A stretch of DNA of 64,000 nt from Luteolibacter sp. SL250 (GCF_026625605.1 NZ_CP113054.1:1302001-1366000); one strand, 5' to 3'; positions 1-10,200 are shown, numbered from the stretch's first letter. Numbers and translations are program-made. The notes: a model not told the origin generated them from the sequence alone.

Positions 1-744
1 GCCCCTCGCTTCCGGCCCGCCAGCCCCCGTGATTCCGTTGCCCCCATTTGCCGCGATGTTCAGAAATTCGCCCTCCGCGAGGGTAATGCTGAAACGGGTG
101 TAGTTCACGTTCTCTTGCCAGGAAGCCTGTGCGCCGTTTCCAGGAATATCGCCATCCACAGGGGTTTGGGGGATGAGGCTGAGGCCCGTGAGGTAACTTG
201 TGACATCGAAATCGCCCGCGGCGGCGCTTTTTCCAACAAAACCGAATTGGGAGTGGGCGGCGGCCGTGTTGGTGTTCCGTGAGGCGATGAATATGTCGTA
301 GGTTCCGCTCGCGAGGCCGCCGATCTGCAAGCCGACGTAGCGCACGGTCGTGCTGGACGCGAAGATTGCGTCCCTGCCTGCCGACGGTGACGCATAGATG
401 CCACCGGAAAAGTTCGTAACACTCCCGAGTGCGCTACTGTTGACCGGTTGCGTGGACAATCCGATGGTGGTGCCGCTGCTGACACCGAGATTCAATGTTA
501 CGCCCGCCGCGGCCGCTCCATTCGATAAAATCAAACCGGAGTTGATGTCGGCCAGTTGGACTTGATTCCACGCGTTATCCGCCGAGGAGCCGCCGAGGGC
601 GTGATAGGGGCTGTTGGTCAATGAACCACCGCTTACCGTCGTAGGACCGAAGTCGAACATGATTGAAGCCGCCGATGCGATTGAGGTGAACATAGGCAGT
701 GCCAGGAATGCGATCAGGGTTTTGTATGGTTGTGGGTATTTCAT
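1..744 (-). CDS. Secreted protein, partial (C-terminus outside window)
   Basis: The reading frame is open from an ATG at 744 to the left edge, giving 248 codons. The first 24 or so residues form a Sec signal peptide: MKYPQPYK, a hydrophobic core, then an A-S-A cleavage region. The mature part begins SIMFDFGPTT and is rich in Ser, Thr, Gly and Ala with few charges, as in secreted beta-sandwich proteins of Verrucomicrobiota that often carry a C-terminal PEP-CTERM sorting signal. That end is not visible, so surface anchoring is only a guess. The gene lies 50 bases downstream of the DUF4832 gene on the same strand and may be cotranscribed. No clear Shine-Dalgarno sequence precedes the start. Function unknown. 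Confidence 0.7.
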   Translation of the reverse strand, partial: MKYPQPYKTLIAFLALPMFTSIASAASIMFDFGPTTVSGGSLTNSPYHALGGSSADNAWNQVQLADINSGLILSNGAAAAGVTLNLGVSSGTTIGLSTQPVNSSALGSVTNFSGGIYASPSAGRDAIFASSTTVRYVGLQIGGLASGTYDIFIASRNTNTAAAHSQFGFVGKSAAAGDFDVTSYLTGLSLIPQTPVDGDIPGNGAQASWQENVNYTRFSITLAEGEFLNIAANGGNGITGAGGPEARG

Positions 745-794
745 AAGAGTTTACTGGATGATGGTTAGCGTTTTTTTCCGTTGTTACGACCTGG

Positions 795-2297
795 TCACTG
801 TTCGACCTCAACGTTCGAGATGACGTGGAACCCCTTCCCGGCGGTCGGCACCAGAGGAAGGTTGATCGCCTTGCCTGTTGCGGCATCGAAGAGTGAAATT
901 TGGAGGGCGGCGGTCCCGCTTCCCTTTATGTCAGGAAAAATAATCCGGCCGCGGGTAATGTGCTTTTCGTTCTGAAGCCAGCGGCTGGTCGGGACTGATC
1001 CCGCATCGGTTTCTGCTAGGATGTTGCTGTTTTTGTCGACAAGCCGGACTTTCATCCGGAAATCCCGAAGGGCTCTGCCTGCGGCTCGATTCGTCCATTG
1101 GATGTCCATTGCGAATGCCTCACCCGCGCGTATCACCTTTGGCAATTTGATCTTGAGGGGAACAATGCGGTAGCCCATCCCCCGCATACCTCGGGCCACC
1201 AGATCCGGGCGGTCACGCATGAAGCTGAAGGCGTCCTTGGAGCCATAACCGAGGAGATTGATGTAATTGGGGTGGAGGCTCAGTGCATCGTCGACGGCCC
1301 ACGAAAGATGATCCGGCCCCCCTTGGCGCGTCTTTGCATAGCTGCCAACGAATTCACTTACTTGCGGCGCGCGGTGGAGTTCCTGATAGACTTGCTTGGA
1401 AAGTTTCCGCTCATTCGAACTGACGGCACCTCCAACTCCGTCCCGGCGAAGCGTGATGTTGGGTTTCAAGAGCGCGAGATCGAAGGCGCTGTAGTGGAGA
1501 AACTCCTGGTAGTTCGCTGTGAATGCCGGATCGTATCGGTTCTTGGGGCCGCCGTTGAGCGCGGCCGGCCCATCGGGATCGTAGGAATAGCTCAAGGCCA
1601 ACATCTGGTCGTTGAAAACCTCCGTCCACAGATCGAGCAGGATGGCCAGGGCCTCTCGCCGATCTTCAACGGTCGGATACTGGAAACCGGTATGCCACTC
1701 GCCCCAACGGCCGAAGCCGCGGAGATCCACCAAGGTCGGCCTACGTGGTCCCGTGAGGTGGGCGCGGGTTTCCGTTAGGAAGACCTTCAGTCTTTCGCGG
1801 TAGAGGGCATTTCTCGCGTCCACATGCCAACCGAAGTTTCCCTGCTCGTCCTTGCGGAGCTGCTTCTGCTCCTCGGGGATTCCCGCCAGAAGCCACTCGG
1901 GTATCCCAAGTCCGCCCGCCGGTCTGAGGCGCGACCACCCGAACAGGGGCTCGGTGCTCATCCTCAATTGTATCGATTTACCGCGGGCCGTCCAGTGGTC
2001 CCAAGCCTTGTCAACCTTGCTCCAGTCGTAGCGACCTTCCGATTTCTCGACATCTGACCAAGCGAACATCACTGCGACATGATCGCACCCATCGAAGCTT
2101 GTTTCCGGGAGGTTGAGCATCGTCGATGATCCGTCGGGACGGGGATCGAGAGGGTAGTTTTCATACAGGATCCAGCCCATGTCGGGATTGCTCAGAACCA
2201 CCTCCAGATCTTCCCTGGGTGTGACGGTCTGCATTTCCGCCAGGGAGGTTGCGCAGGTGATGAGGAGGACGCCGAGCGTTGTGAAATATCGATGCAT
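795..2297 (-). CDS. Secreted DUF4832-type (glycosidase-like TIM barrel) protein
   Basis: 500 residues. A signal peptide covers about residues 1-20 and ends T-S-L-A. The mature protein opens with an NPDMGW motif near residue 37, similar to the NPxxGW/Y segment that starts DUF4874/DUF4832 proteins. It then reads like a glycoside-hydrolase-type barrel: MFAWSDVEKSEGRYDW resembles the W-xx-hE-xx-G-x-F/Y-D/N-W strand of GH42/GH5 relatives, and LVDLRGFGRWGEWHTGF holds a candidate acidic active-site region. The last 120 residues look like a beta-sandwich domain. Polysaccharide breakdown outside the cytoplasm is the likely role, but substrate and catalytic residues are not established. It is divergent from the kinase gene, with 178 bases between the two starts. 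Confidence 0.75.
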   Translation of the reverse strand: MHRYFTTLGVLLITCATSLAEMQTVTPREDLEVVLSNPDMGWILYENYPLDPRPDGSSTMLNLPETSFDGCDHVAVMFAWSDVEKSEGRYDWSKVDKAWDHWTARGKSIQLRMSTEPLFGWSRLRPAGGLGIPEWLLAGIPEEQKQLRKDEQGNFGWHVDARNALYRERLKVFLTETRAHLTGPRRPTLVDLRGFGRWGEWHTGFQYPTVEDRREALAILLDLWTEVFNDQMLALSYSYDPDGPAALNGGPKNRYDPAFTANYQEFLHYSAFDLALLKPNITLRRDGVGGAVSSNERKLSKQVYQELHRAPQVSEFVGSYAKTRQGGPDHLSWAVDDALSLHPNYINLLGYGSKDAFSFMRDRPDLVARGMRGMGYRIVPLKIKLPKVIRAGEAFAMDIQWTNRAAGRALRDFRMKVRLVDKNSNILAETDAGSVPTSRWLQNEKHITRGRIIFPDIKGSGTAALQISLFDAATGKAINLPLVPTAGKGFHVISNVEVEQ

Positions 2298-2475
2298 TGA
2301 ATGAAAAGACCGAGAGTGCGGGCTATGAAGGGACGGGAAGCGGGGATTGATTCAGTTTGAGGGTCGCGGAGGCCAATCACGTGAACAATGTCATCCGCTC
2401 ATGGCGCGATCCATCCCTCTTTAGACACAGAAAGGAGGGACAGCTGGACTTGCTGATGGAGTTGTCTAGGGTGCG

Positions 2476-4545
2476 ATGGTGAGTCGTTTGGCCCTCTGTA
2501 TCAGACACTTGTTCGCCGGCATTCTGGCTGCCGGCGGCTTTCTTGCTGTGTCATCGTCGATGGCGTACGGGGAGCTTCCGATCCATGAAATGAAGCGGAA
2601 GACCCTGGCCCACTCGTTCCAAACCATGAACGTGAAAGTGACCGGAGTGGTGACGTGGGTGGATGCCGCCGTGGGAGCGGAATTCTACATTCAGGACGCG
2701 ACAGGGGGGATTCAAATTTTGCCACTTGAGGAGTCCGAACACCCGCGTATCGGTGATGTGGTAACCGTCACCGGTAAACTTGCCCGGGGCGAGTTCTCGC
2801 CAAATATCCGTGACGCCATCTACGAAAGATCGGGCCAGGCGGAATTGCCTGAACCCAAGTTTGTTTCCGGAGATGTTCTTCTCAATGGAGGCTACAGCTG
2901 CGAAAGGGTGCGGCTGGATGGTTGGGTGCGTGCGGCGGAGCGGATCGATCCGCATTTGTTATCGGTGGTTATTGGATCCGGGGGAGCCAGAATTACGATA
3001 AGGATCACTGACTCAGGGGGGCTGATTGCGGAAGAGCTGGTGGCAACCCGGATGGTGGCGATCGGGGTGGCCACGCCCGTCAAGCCGCGCGGCGGAACCC
3101 GCCAGTTGGTCGATGTTCGGGTGCTAACGTCGCCGTCATTCTGCAACATCATCGAACGTGAGGCGAGAAACCCTTGGTTTGCGCCCGTGGTGCCGTTGTC
3201 GAGGGCTTTCAGCTTCAGGCCGGGGCAGACCCGCGGCGACCGGCTCCATGTCGCCGGCAAGGTGCTCTATCGCTCGGGGGAAACCATTTATCTTCACGAC
3301 GGAACGGCGGGGCTGGCCATCCGGGGGAGCAACGTCCCGGAATTCGAACCCGGGGATTGGGCAGAGGCCATAGGCTTCATGGACATCGAGAACTACGCGC
3401 CGTTGTTGACCGATTCGGAACTGATCGCAACCCAGCCGATTGCGGTTCCCATCATCCCGGTGAAGCGGACTGTGGGCGAGCTGGTGAAGGGACTGCAACA
3501 TGCCGCCTATGTAACAGTCACCGGCGAGTTGGTCGACCGGATGCAGAGCGCAGGTCTGTCAGGGTCTTCCCACATGCTCATGCTACGTTCGTCGGAGGGT
3601 ATATTCTCCGCCGAGATCATGGGTGGTCCGGACCATAATGATATTGCGGGGTTGGAACCGGGGAGTCTTCTGGAAGTCAGTGGTGTGTGCGTGATGGCCA
3701 CCAATGCCACCGGGGATACCACCGGGTTCAAGATCCTGGTTCCCGGTAATTCTCAGATCCGTTTGTTGCGGGGAGCGGGTTTTTTCACCTTCCGGCGGCT
3801 TCTCCTGCTGCTTGTTTTCACGTTGGTCGTCCTTCTGGTCGCATCGGTATATGCTTACTTCGGAGCGCGCCGCAACATGCATCTGAGAGAGGAAATCGGC
3901 GAGCGAAGGGCAGTCTCCGCCGAGCGGAATCGTCTCGCCCGGGACCTCCATGATACTCTGGAACAAGGCCTCACTGGCATCCAGATGCAGTTGCATTGCA
4001 TCCGCCCCGATGCGATGGATGCCGCCGCTGAGAACCGCAAGCGCTTGGATCTGGTGCGCTCGCTTGTGCTCCAGTGTCACAACGAGATGCGGCAATCCAT
4101 ATGGGATCTCAGATCGCCGGCGCTGGAGGAGTTTGATCTGTTGGATGCCCTGGCGCGAATTGCCCAATCGCTGGTAGTTGGTTCCAGCACCGTGGTGGAG
4201 ATCTCGCAGCAACGGTGCCCTGTGAAAATTCCACAGCCGATCGAGGACAATTTATTGAGAATCGGTCAAGAAGCTCTGACCAACGCGATTAAGCACGCGA
4301 GTCCCACACATCTGACCATCCATCTCCGAACAACATCGACATCGGCGACACTGACGGTCACCGATGACGGGATAGTCAGCCCTGACTTCGAGGTGAAACC
4401 GGGTCATTTCGGATTGCTGGGAATGAAGGAACGAGCGGAACGGATTGGCGGTTTCCTGACGATCACGCGCGATCCGGAGGGCGGTTGCACGGTGAGTGTC
4501 GAGGTGCCTCTTTCAGTCGACGCAAAACCAGACCCACTTTTATGA
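2476..4545 (+). CDS. Sensor histidine kinase, HisKA_3 type, with periplasmic OB-fold-like sensor
   Basis: 689 residues. An N-terminal signal peptide or first membrane segment (about 1-32) is followed by about 400 residues exported to the periplasm. These contain at least three similar beta-rich modules, each starting V-x-V-T/A-G and holding YIQDATGGIQ, YLHDGTAGLA or a related turn, which suggests tandem OB-fold-like domains. One membrane helix follows (about 437-460). The cytoplasmic part has a HisKA_3 dimerisation domain with the phospho-acceptor His492 in RDLHDTLEQG, and an ATPase domain with an N-box (IGQEALTNAIKHA) and a G-box (GHFGLLGMKERA). This is the NarX/LiaS/DegS-type kinase class. 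Its stop overlaps the response regulator start in ATGA, so the pair is translationally coupled. The signal sensed is unknown. Confidence 0.9.
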   Translation: MVSRLALCIRHLFAGILAAGGFLAVSSSMAYGELPIHEMKRKTLAHSFQTMNVKVTGVVTWVDAAVGAEFYIQDATGGIQILPLEESEHPRIGDVVTVTGKLARGEFSPNIRDAIYERSGQAELPEPKFVSGDVLLNGGYSCERVRLDGWVRAAERIDPHLLSVVIGSGGARITIRITDSGGLIAEELVATRMVAIGVATPVKPRGGTRQLVDVRVLTSPSFCNIIEREARNPWFAPVVPLSRAFSFRPGQTRGDRLHVAGKVLYRSGETIYLHDGTAGLAIRGSNVPEFEPGDWAEAIGFMDIENYAPLLTDSELIATQPIAVPIIPVKRTVGELVKGLQHAAYVTVTGELVDRMQSAGLSGSSHMLMLRSSEGIFSAEIMGGPDHNDIAGLEPGSLLEVSGVCVMATNATGDTTGFKILVPGNSQIRLLRGAGFFTFRRLLLLLVFTLVVLLVASVYAYFGARRNMHLREEIGERRAVSAERNRLARDLHDTLEQGLTGIQMQLHCIRPDAMDAAAENRKRLDLVRSLVLQCHNEMRQSIWDLRSPALEEFDLLDALARIAQSLVVGSSTVVEISQQRCPVKIPQPIEDNLLRIGQEALTNAIKHASPTHLTIHLRTTSTSATLTVTDDGIVSPDFEVKPGHFGLLGMKERAERIGGFLTITRDPEGGCTVSVEVPLSVDAKPDPLL

Positions 4546-5177
4546 AATCCAAAGGCATTCACATTCTTGTGGTGGACGATCACTCGGTCGTCCGTGAAGG
4601 GCTCATCAGTATAATCTGCGCGGAACCAGGTTTCGGGGTCGTCGGCGCTGCATCCAACGGAGCGGAAGCGATCGAAGCATATGATCGGCTTTTGCCAGAC
4701 GTTACGATAATGGATCTGCGGATGCCCGTTCTTGGTGGAGTGGAAGCCATAGGCATCATCAGGAACAAACACCCGGGGGCGAAAATTTTGGTGCTGAGCA
4801 ACTCGATCGGTGATGAGGACATTCATCTAGCCTTGGATTCGGGCGCAATGGGTTACATTTTCAAACACAGTTCGATTCATGAAATCGTTCCGGCAATCCG
4901 TTCGGTCGCGGAGGGGAACGAATGGATTCCCATGGACGTCAGCGATCAGCTGCGGCATCGGGTCGCGGCGGGAGTTCTCACCTCGCGGGAGCGTGAGATT
5001 GTCCATCTGATCATGCTCGGCGAGGCGAACAAGGAGATAGGGGATCGCTTGGGTATCACCGAGCAGACGGTGAAATCCCACCTACGCAACATTCTTCCCA
5101 AGCTCCAAGCCCGCGACCGGACCGAAGCGGTTACCGTGGCACTTCGTCGAGGTATCATTCATCTTCCCGAAACATGA
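4542..5177 (+). CDS. Response regulator, NarL/FixJ (REC-LuxR HTH) family
   Basis: 211 residues. The ATG at 4542 is chosen over the upstream one at 4485 because it overlaps the kinase stop as ATGA and starts the receiver domain correctly (MKSKGIHILVVDDHS). The receiver has the acidic pair DD near residue 14, the phospho-acceptor Asp58 in IMDLRMP and a conserved K in the IFKHSS region. The C-terminus is a LuxR-type helix-turn-helix (LTSREREIVHLIMLGEANKEI followed by TVKSHLRNIL). It should be phosphorylated by the kinase encoded just before it and act as a DNA-binding regulator. Its stop overlaps the next start, again as ATGA. Confidence 0.93.
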   Translation: MKSKGIHILVVDDHSVVREGLISIICAEPGFGVVGAASNGAEAIEAYDRLLPDVTIMDLRMPVLGGVEAIGIIRNKHPGAKILVLSNSIGDEDIHLALDSGAMGYIFKHSSIHEIVPAIRSVAEGNEWIPMDVSDQLRHRVAAGVLTSREREIVHLIMLGEANKEIGDRLGITEQTVKSHLRNILPKLQARDRTEAVTVALRRGIIHLPET

Positions 5178-6436
5178 ATTTCATGAAATCCATTGCACAC
5201 GAGTTCCGGGGATCCTCCGCCAACTACTTCGTTTGGTATGCGCGAATCTGGGTGTGGGTCTTGGCGGGTTCAGCTCATGCTCAGCCACTCACGCATTTCC
5301 GTGCGTCCTTTGATCTTCCCGGGACCGGTGGGGCAACTGTGCTTCATGCGTCCGATTACCGATGGGTGGCCGCAGTTGCCAGTGGAAAGTCAGTCGGGGA
5401 AGCCCCCGCAGATGGGGAACAGTTGTCGGTGGGAATTGATGCCGGACCTACGTCATTCTCCGGTGAACACACTTCATCGACACAACCCAGTCGTGCCGGA
5501 TTTCTGTTCGCTTCGCCTATGGAGGGTTATACTCCAAGGGCGATGATGCTCCATACCCTGCATCTCGGAGTTGCGGATCACATACGGACGGAAAACAAAC
5601 GTGACTGGTTGGTTAGCGGAAAAGGAGCTCTCGTAGGCCTCAAGGTGCGGGAGATTGAGGAATTATCGCTTCGCGTCAGGGCGGCCAGCATTCACACTGT
5701 CATGCGCTTCGCAATCCGGGTGGATGGCAACTGGTATGCGAGTAAACTGTTTTTCAAGCAAATCAATCCAGAGGCATTTGAGAAACACGTGATTAACCCG
5801 GCGACCCATGAGTGGATCTCCGGTGTGTTGACCGCGGAGGGCGCGGTGGATACCAATTTGACCGATAACCCCTCCACTCCTCTCAACGGATCGGACGAAA
5901 TCAGCGGTTACGGATGGTATGCGGATTGTTATTCGTTGGCGGGGAAGGATGCATTAGTCCGGATTGATGATTATGGGATCAAACTTGGAATCCTCAGCCA
6001 GCCGTATCTGCAGTGGGCAATCGGACCGTTCGTTAACCCCTTCACCGATACCGATCCCACCGCGGATTCCGATGGAGACGGGTTGAGCAACCTGATGGAA
6101 TTCGTGAGCGGTGGAGACCCCACCGTCGACGACAGCTCGACTGTCGCGCCTTCGGTCACCACCCATGGAAACAATCTCCTGGTCACTTTCAGGCGCTCGG
6201 ACGCTTCCGAAGTTGAGCGTCTTTTGGTGTCGGTGACGGTGGATGGAGGGGCCGATGCTTCCGGCGTTGCCAAGCGGCATTATATCATGGGTGCGGGAGA
6301 TGAGGTATGGCCGGACGGTTCGACTTCCTCGGTAAACGAGGTGGGTACTTTGGACAGTATCACCGTCACAATTCCCAACGCCTCCCACCTCCGAAAATCG
6401 GTCCGCGTCACGGCAGTATATCGGGAACGAAATTAG
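5174..6436 (+). CDS. Secreted protein with calcium-binding-like C-terminal segment, in kinase/regulator operon
   Basis: 420 residues starting at the ATG that overlaps the response regulator stop; ATG 5183 is an alternative. A signal peptide ends near A-G-S-A-H-A (about residue 36). The body is a beta-rich extracellular domain. Residues about 290-325 contain DTDPTADSDGDGLSNLMEF, an Asp-rich thrombospondin-3/EF-hand-like calcium loop, followed by the DGLSNLMEFVSGGDPT segment common at the C-termini of verrucomicrobial secreted proteins. Being the third gene of a tightly coupled two-component operon, it may be a target or accessory sensing protein of that system, but this rests only on position. 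Product function unknown. Confidence 0.8.
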   Translation: MNFMKSIAHEFRGSSANYFVWYARIWVWVLAGSAHAQPLTHFRASFDLPGTGGATVLHASDYRWVAAVASGKSVGEAPADGEQLSVGIDAGPTSFSGEHTSSTQPSRAGFLFASPMEGYTPRAMMLHTLHLGVADHIRTENKRDWLVSGKGALVGLKVREIEELSLRVRAASIHTVMRFAIRVDGNWYASKLFFKQINPEAFEKHVINPATHEWISGVLTAEGAVDTNLTDNPSTPLNGSDEISGYGWYADCYSLAGKDALVRIDDYGIKLGILSQPYLQWAIGPFVNPFTDTDPTADSDGDGLSNLMEFVSGGDPTVDDSSTVAPSVTTHGNNLLVTFRRSDASEVERLLVSVTVDGGADASGVAKRHYIMGAGDEVWPDGSTSSVNEVGTLDSITVTIPNASHLRKSVRVTAVYRERN

Positions 6437-6749
6437 ATCGTCCATATTTCCCCTGAAACGAGCAAAATATTCATGTGGCGAAGATCAGGCGGCCGAGGTC
6501 GTTGGTTTAAGTGCCACGCGTGGACAACGGAGGAACGTAAGTCGGCCGACGCAGTGGTAGCGGATAAGCGAAGGGGCCGACAACGCGTCGATCGGGTCCA
6601 TCCCTGCCTCCAAAGAGGGAGAGACGCATTGGAGGGCCGAGGGATATCATCCAAACATAGCCATCTGCGTTGGCACGCATTCCTTTAGGTAACCGCCCTG
6701 TTGCCGGTCGGTCTTAAAGTCATGACTTTTCAAGAACTCGACGACGAAC
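6437..6749 (+). other. Intergenic stretch, no gene seen
   Basis: 313 bases between the two-component operon and the beta-helix gene. Short open frames exist but none has a convincing start or protein-like composition. I see no tRNA, no strong hairpin with a T-run and no clear sigma-70 promoter. It presumably carries the promoter of the downstream gene. Confidence 0.4.
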
Positions 6750-9700
6750 ATGAAACGGTTACATCTATCAAGCCACAACGGGTCTTCTTGCATTGCAAAT
6801 ATGGCTTTGGGCCTGTTGCTCTGCATGGCGGGGCAAGCGTTCGCTTTGACGCGCCATGCATTTTGGTCGGGTCAGGGGCTTGACGGTCAGCCATCCGGTG
6901 AACTTACAGCCGCGTCTTTTCATATGCGACCGTCGGTCGAGCGCGCAGGAACCTCAATTACGAACACTGGCGGCGCGACTTCGTTCACCGATTTCCAGGG
7001 GATGATCTGGACAGGTTCGGGAACGAATTCGACCCCTGGACACTGCTTTGCGTGGAACCCCGGATCGGTGACCAATTCAATGACGCTTTCGTTCAATATG
7101 AGCGGTCTAACAAACCTCGCCGTGCGTATGGATGTTCGGTCGGCGGGAACAGGTCGGACCACGGCGTTCGAAGGGATAGATTATAGCATAGACGGCGGCG
7201 CAACCTTTGCACCCGCGCAGGTGAACCTCACGCTGACGGGGATGCCGTCGACGAACAGTTTCTTCGGCTACTCGTTGGACCTATCAAGCCTGGCTGGGAT
7301 AGAGAACCAGTGGTCCGTCAAAATTCGTTTTAGGATTCCGGATCAGGGTTCCGGCAGCAGCCTCCGGTTGGATAACATTCAGGTTTCCGCCGGAACAAGT
7401 TGGTCGCCGACGGACCCGATCGGGCCCCAGTTCACCGCCGAAGAAAAGATCTCACAACGGGCTGCTGGAAGCGCAATTCTCAGTCAAATACGCTCCGCAG
7501 CTTCGAACGGAGCGGGGACGTTCACCATCCCCCCGGGCGATTACAGGTTCAGCGGAGCCTCCGGAAGCAACCCCGTCATGCAGAATCTGCATCATCTACG
7601 AATTGTTGGGACTGGGGCCACCTTCTGGTGGGATTCACCCCAAACCTACGGATGGGAATTCTGGGGATGTAGCAACATCGAAATCATAGGTTTGACTCTC
7701 GATTGCGATCCTCAGCCACATGCGCAGGGGCGCATCACGGCCCTTGATCGCGTAGCAGGAACGGTGGACATGACAGTGATGGACGGATATCAGATGCCCA
7801 CCCTGGGTTCGAACCGGGCGACCATTTTTTACCGTCCGGACGGGACGTTCATCAAGCGGGGCCCGATCAACGGAAAAGCCGCAATCATAAGTGGTCGATC
7901 AATCCGGGTAACCACCGTAAATCTCGCCGACGTCAATGTGGGGGACTACATGGTGATATCCCAGCGTACCGCGCAGTTCCTCGTGTTCAAGTCATGCTCG
8001 AACATGTTGGTGCAAGACGTCAATATGTGGAGTTTTGCGGGGATGGCGGTGACCGAGAATGGGGGACAGGGTGGGAACGTCTACCGTCGATTAAAGGCTA
8101 CGCGCCGCCCTGGAACCAATCGGCTGCATTGCTTCGGGGCTGATGGACTCCATATGACAAACACTGGAATCGGCCCGCGGATCGAGGATTGTGAGGTAGC
8201 GTATACTTCGGATGATTTGATCAACATACACGGGACTTTTGGACAGGTGGCGGAACGGGTGAACAGCCGCACGTTTCGGGTGCTGGGAAGTCCTTACACG
8301 GTCGGAACTCGCCTGGATTTCTGGGATGAGTATTCACTCGAACATTTGGGGTTCGCCTCGGTGATACAGTCCTCTCGCGTCACAGACCCGGCACAGATCG
8401 CGGAGGCGAGAAGCGGTACCGTGTCGGATTATTCACCAGCCGTCTATGATGTCATTCTTGACGGTGATGTTGACGCCGGGGATCTGGACCTCATCGAACA
8501 CCGTCAGAACGTCTGTGAGGGCTTCGTCGTGAAAGACTCCTATTTTCACAGTACTTTCAACCGAGCGTTTCTCGTCAACGGTTCCCCTTCGGGGCTCATC
8601 ACCGGCAATACCTTCGAGCGCGTGCACAGTGGGGGCATCAATATGGGTATGGAGACGTGGCGATACATGGAAGGACAGTTTCCGAGCGGGACCGTGATCG
8701 AGAACAACAGGCTTGTCGACATGCCGGGCATCCAGGTCGAATTGAATGCGAGGGGCGTACCGCGCACTCACCGTCACCGACCGGTCAATGACATCACGAT
8801 CCGCAATAACTATGTGGAAAACACGATCAAGGTGATGCAGGTGGACCGCGTAAACATCCTGAACAACACCCTTTCCATCCGTAACATTCCTGTCAACTGG
8901 ACGCGTCCTGTAGTGTCCGAGAGTGAATACGGAGCCAGCTTCGGTGACGCGATTTTTCTCTCGGTCGTGGCGAACGCGAACGTGGCTGGTAACAAGGTTA
9001 TGTGGAACAATCCCGGTGGAGAGGATGTTCGGGTGGGCCCTCTCGGTAAGAACATCTGGATCGACGGCCTCCAGCAGTTGGAACCCGTTGCGGATTCCAA
9101 CACCGGCTGGTGGTTGGAAGGAGTTCAAGGGGATCAGGGATGGCGCTACGGTTCGGCGGATGGTGTGTCGGTGCGGAACGGAATCTATTACGCATCGATG
9201 TTCCAGCAGTTTGCCACTCAAAGCGGCGGCCGTTGGCGGGAGGGGACAATTCCGAATTTGGGCAGATACGACCTCCAGCCGAGTGATTCCCGCGCTGTGG
9301 TTCGTCGTTGGGTTTCGCCCTCTACGGCTAGCACGCGCGCCAAAGGACGCGTGCAGACCTTTGGAGGCACGGGGAACCGCACCAAAATTTACCTGTTTTT
9401 GGGCGGAATCTTGAAATGGTCCCATGACATCACGACTGCGGAGGTTTACGAATTCGATGTCAATCTTGGGGTGGTTTATGAGTCCATTCCGGTGGACTTC
9501 GTCATCGATTCGAAAGGAGATGCCACAGGAGACGATACCCAGTTGTCAGTGACGATGTTGAGGGCACCGACAGGAGGGGAAATGCCTTCGCAATCCAGCG
9601 GTCTTGCTGGTATTCCCGCCACCACCTTTGATGCTTGGCGTCACGAAGTATTCGATAGCGAGCAGCTTAGCGATCCGGATGTCAGCGGTGCCTTCGCCGA

Positions 9701-10016
9701 CACGAACCGGGACGGGCTGGTGAATCTGCTCGAGTACTTCCTTGGACGGGATCCTGTCGGGCAAAATGCTGCCCGCACCCTGCCGCTTCTGCGTCTTTCG
9801 GACGAGACAGTAGAATTCATCTATACGAGAAGAAAATCCGCTGCCCGAGAAATGACGGACACTGTGCAATGGAGTGCAACGCTGACCGAGGGGAGTTGGA
9901 CCGATGCCGGAGTAATTGAGGAAATTCTCAATGACGATGGAGTTTTCCAGATCGTAAGGGCAAGTCTTGCGAAGGATTCAGAGCTCAGAAGATTTTTTCG
10001 ACTGAAGGTCGAATAG
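6750..10016 (+). CDS. Large secreted right-handed parallel beta-helix protein
   Basis: 1088 residues. A signal peptide covers about 1-33, ending AGQAFA. Residues about 35-230 form a beta-sandwich-like region. From about 240 a pectate-lyase-fold parallel beta-helix begins: TFTIPPGDYRFSG is the usual first turn of such enzymes, and later coils carry asparagine-ladder motifs (ITGNTFERV, IENNRLVD, IRNNYVEN, ILNNTLSIR). A C-terminal stretch FADTNRDGLVNLLEYFLGRDP matches the secreted-protein segment seen in the 5174-6436 gene. The fold suggests a polysaccharide lyase or hydrolase acting outside the cell, but I cannot name the substrate and see no unambiguous catalytic set. It is alone on its strand between island DNA and the two-component operon. 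Confidence 0.85.
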   Translation: MKRLHLSSHNGSSCIANMALGLLLCMAGQAFALTRHAFWSGQGLDGQPSGELTAASFHMRPSVERAGTSITNTGGATSFTDFQGMIWTGSGTNSTPGHCFAWNPGSVTNSMTLSFNMSGLTNLAVRMDVRSAGTGRTTAFEGIDYSIDGGATFAPAQVNLTLTGMPSTNSFFGYSLDLSSLAGIENQWSVKIRFRIPDQGSGSSLRLDNIQVSAGTSWSPTDPIGPQFTAEEKISQRAAGSAILSQIRSAASNGAGTFTIPPGDYRFSGASGSNPVMQNLHHLRIVGTGATFWWDSPQTYGWEFWGCSNIEIIGLTLDCDPQPHAQGRITALDRVAGTVDMTVMDGYQMPTLGSNRATIFYRPDGTFIKRGPINGKAAIISGRSIRVTTVNLADVNVGDYMVISQRTAQFLVFKSCSNMLVQDVNMWSFAGMAVTENGGQGGNVYRRLKATRRPGTNRLHCFGADGLHMTNTGIGPRIEDCEVAYTSDDLINIHGTFGQVAERVNSRTFRVLGSPYTVGTRLDFWDEYSLEHLGFASVIQSSRVTDPAQIAEARSGTVSDYSPAVYDVILDGDVDAGDLDLIEHRQNVCEGFVVKDSYFHSTFNRAFLVNGSPSGLITGNTFERVHSGGINMGMETWRYMEGQFPSGTVIENNRLVDMPGIQVELNARGVPRTHRHRPVNDITIRNNYVENTIKVMQVDRVNILNNTLSIRNIPVNWTRPVVSESEYGASFGDAIFLSVVANANVAGNKVMWNNPGGEDVRVGPLGKNIWIDGLQQLEPVADSNTGWWLEGVQGDQGWRYGSADGVSVRNGIYYASMFQQFATQSGGRWREGTIPNLGRYDLQPSDSRAVVRRWVSPSTASTRAKGRVQTFGGTGNRTKIYLFLGGILKWSHDITTAEVYEFDVNLGVVYESIPVDFVIDSKGDATGDDTQLSVTMLRAPTGGEMPSQSSGLAGIPATTFDAWRHEVFDSEQLSDPDVSGAFADTNRDGLVNLLEYFLGRDPVGQNAARTLPLLRLSDETVEFIYTRRKSAAREMTDTVQWSATLTEGSWTDAGVIEEILNDDGVFQIVRASLAKDSELRRFFRLKVE

Positions 10017-10200
10017 TGAGTTCACCGACGGTCAAAATCTGGTGCAAGCGGTGGAGCATGCCGGCCGTGTGAAAGCACACCCCACCGGATGATCGGCGAA
10101 TATCCAGTCCCTTCCACCGAATGCGCCCTTTGCCTAGAGGTGGTTTCAAAAGGTGAATTGAAGCTTGTACTCGAATTGGCGATGCCTATGAACAGGAAGC

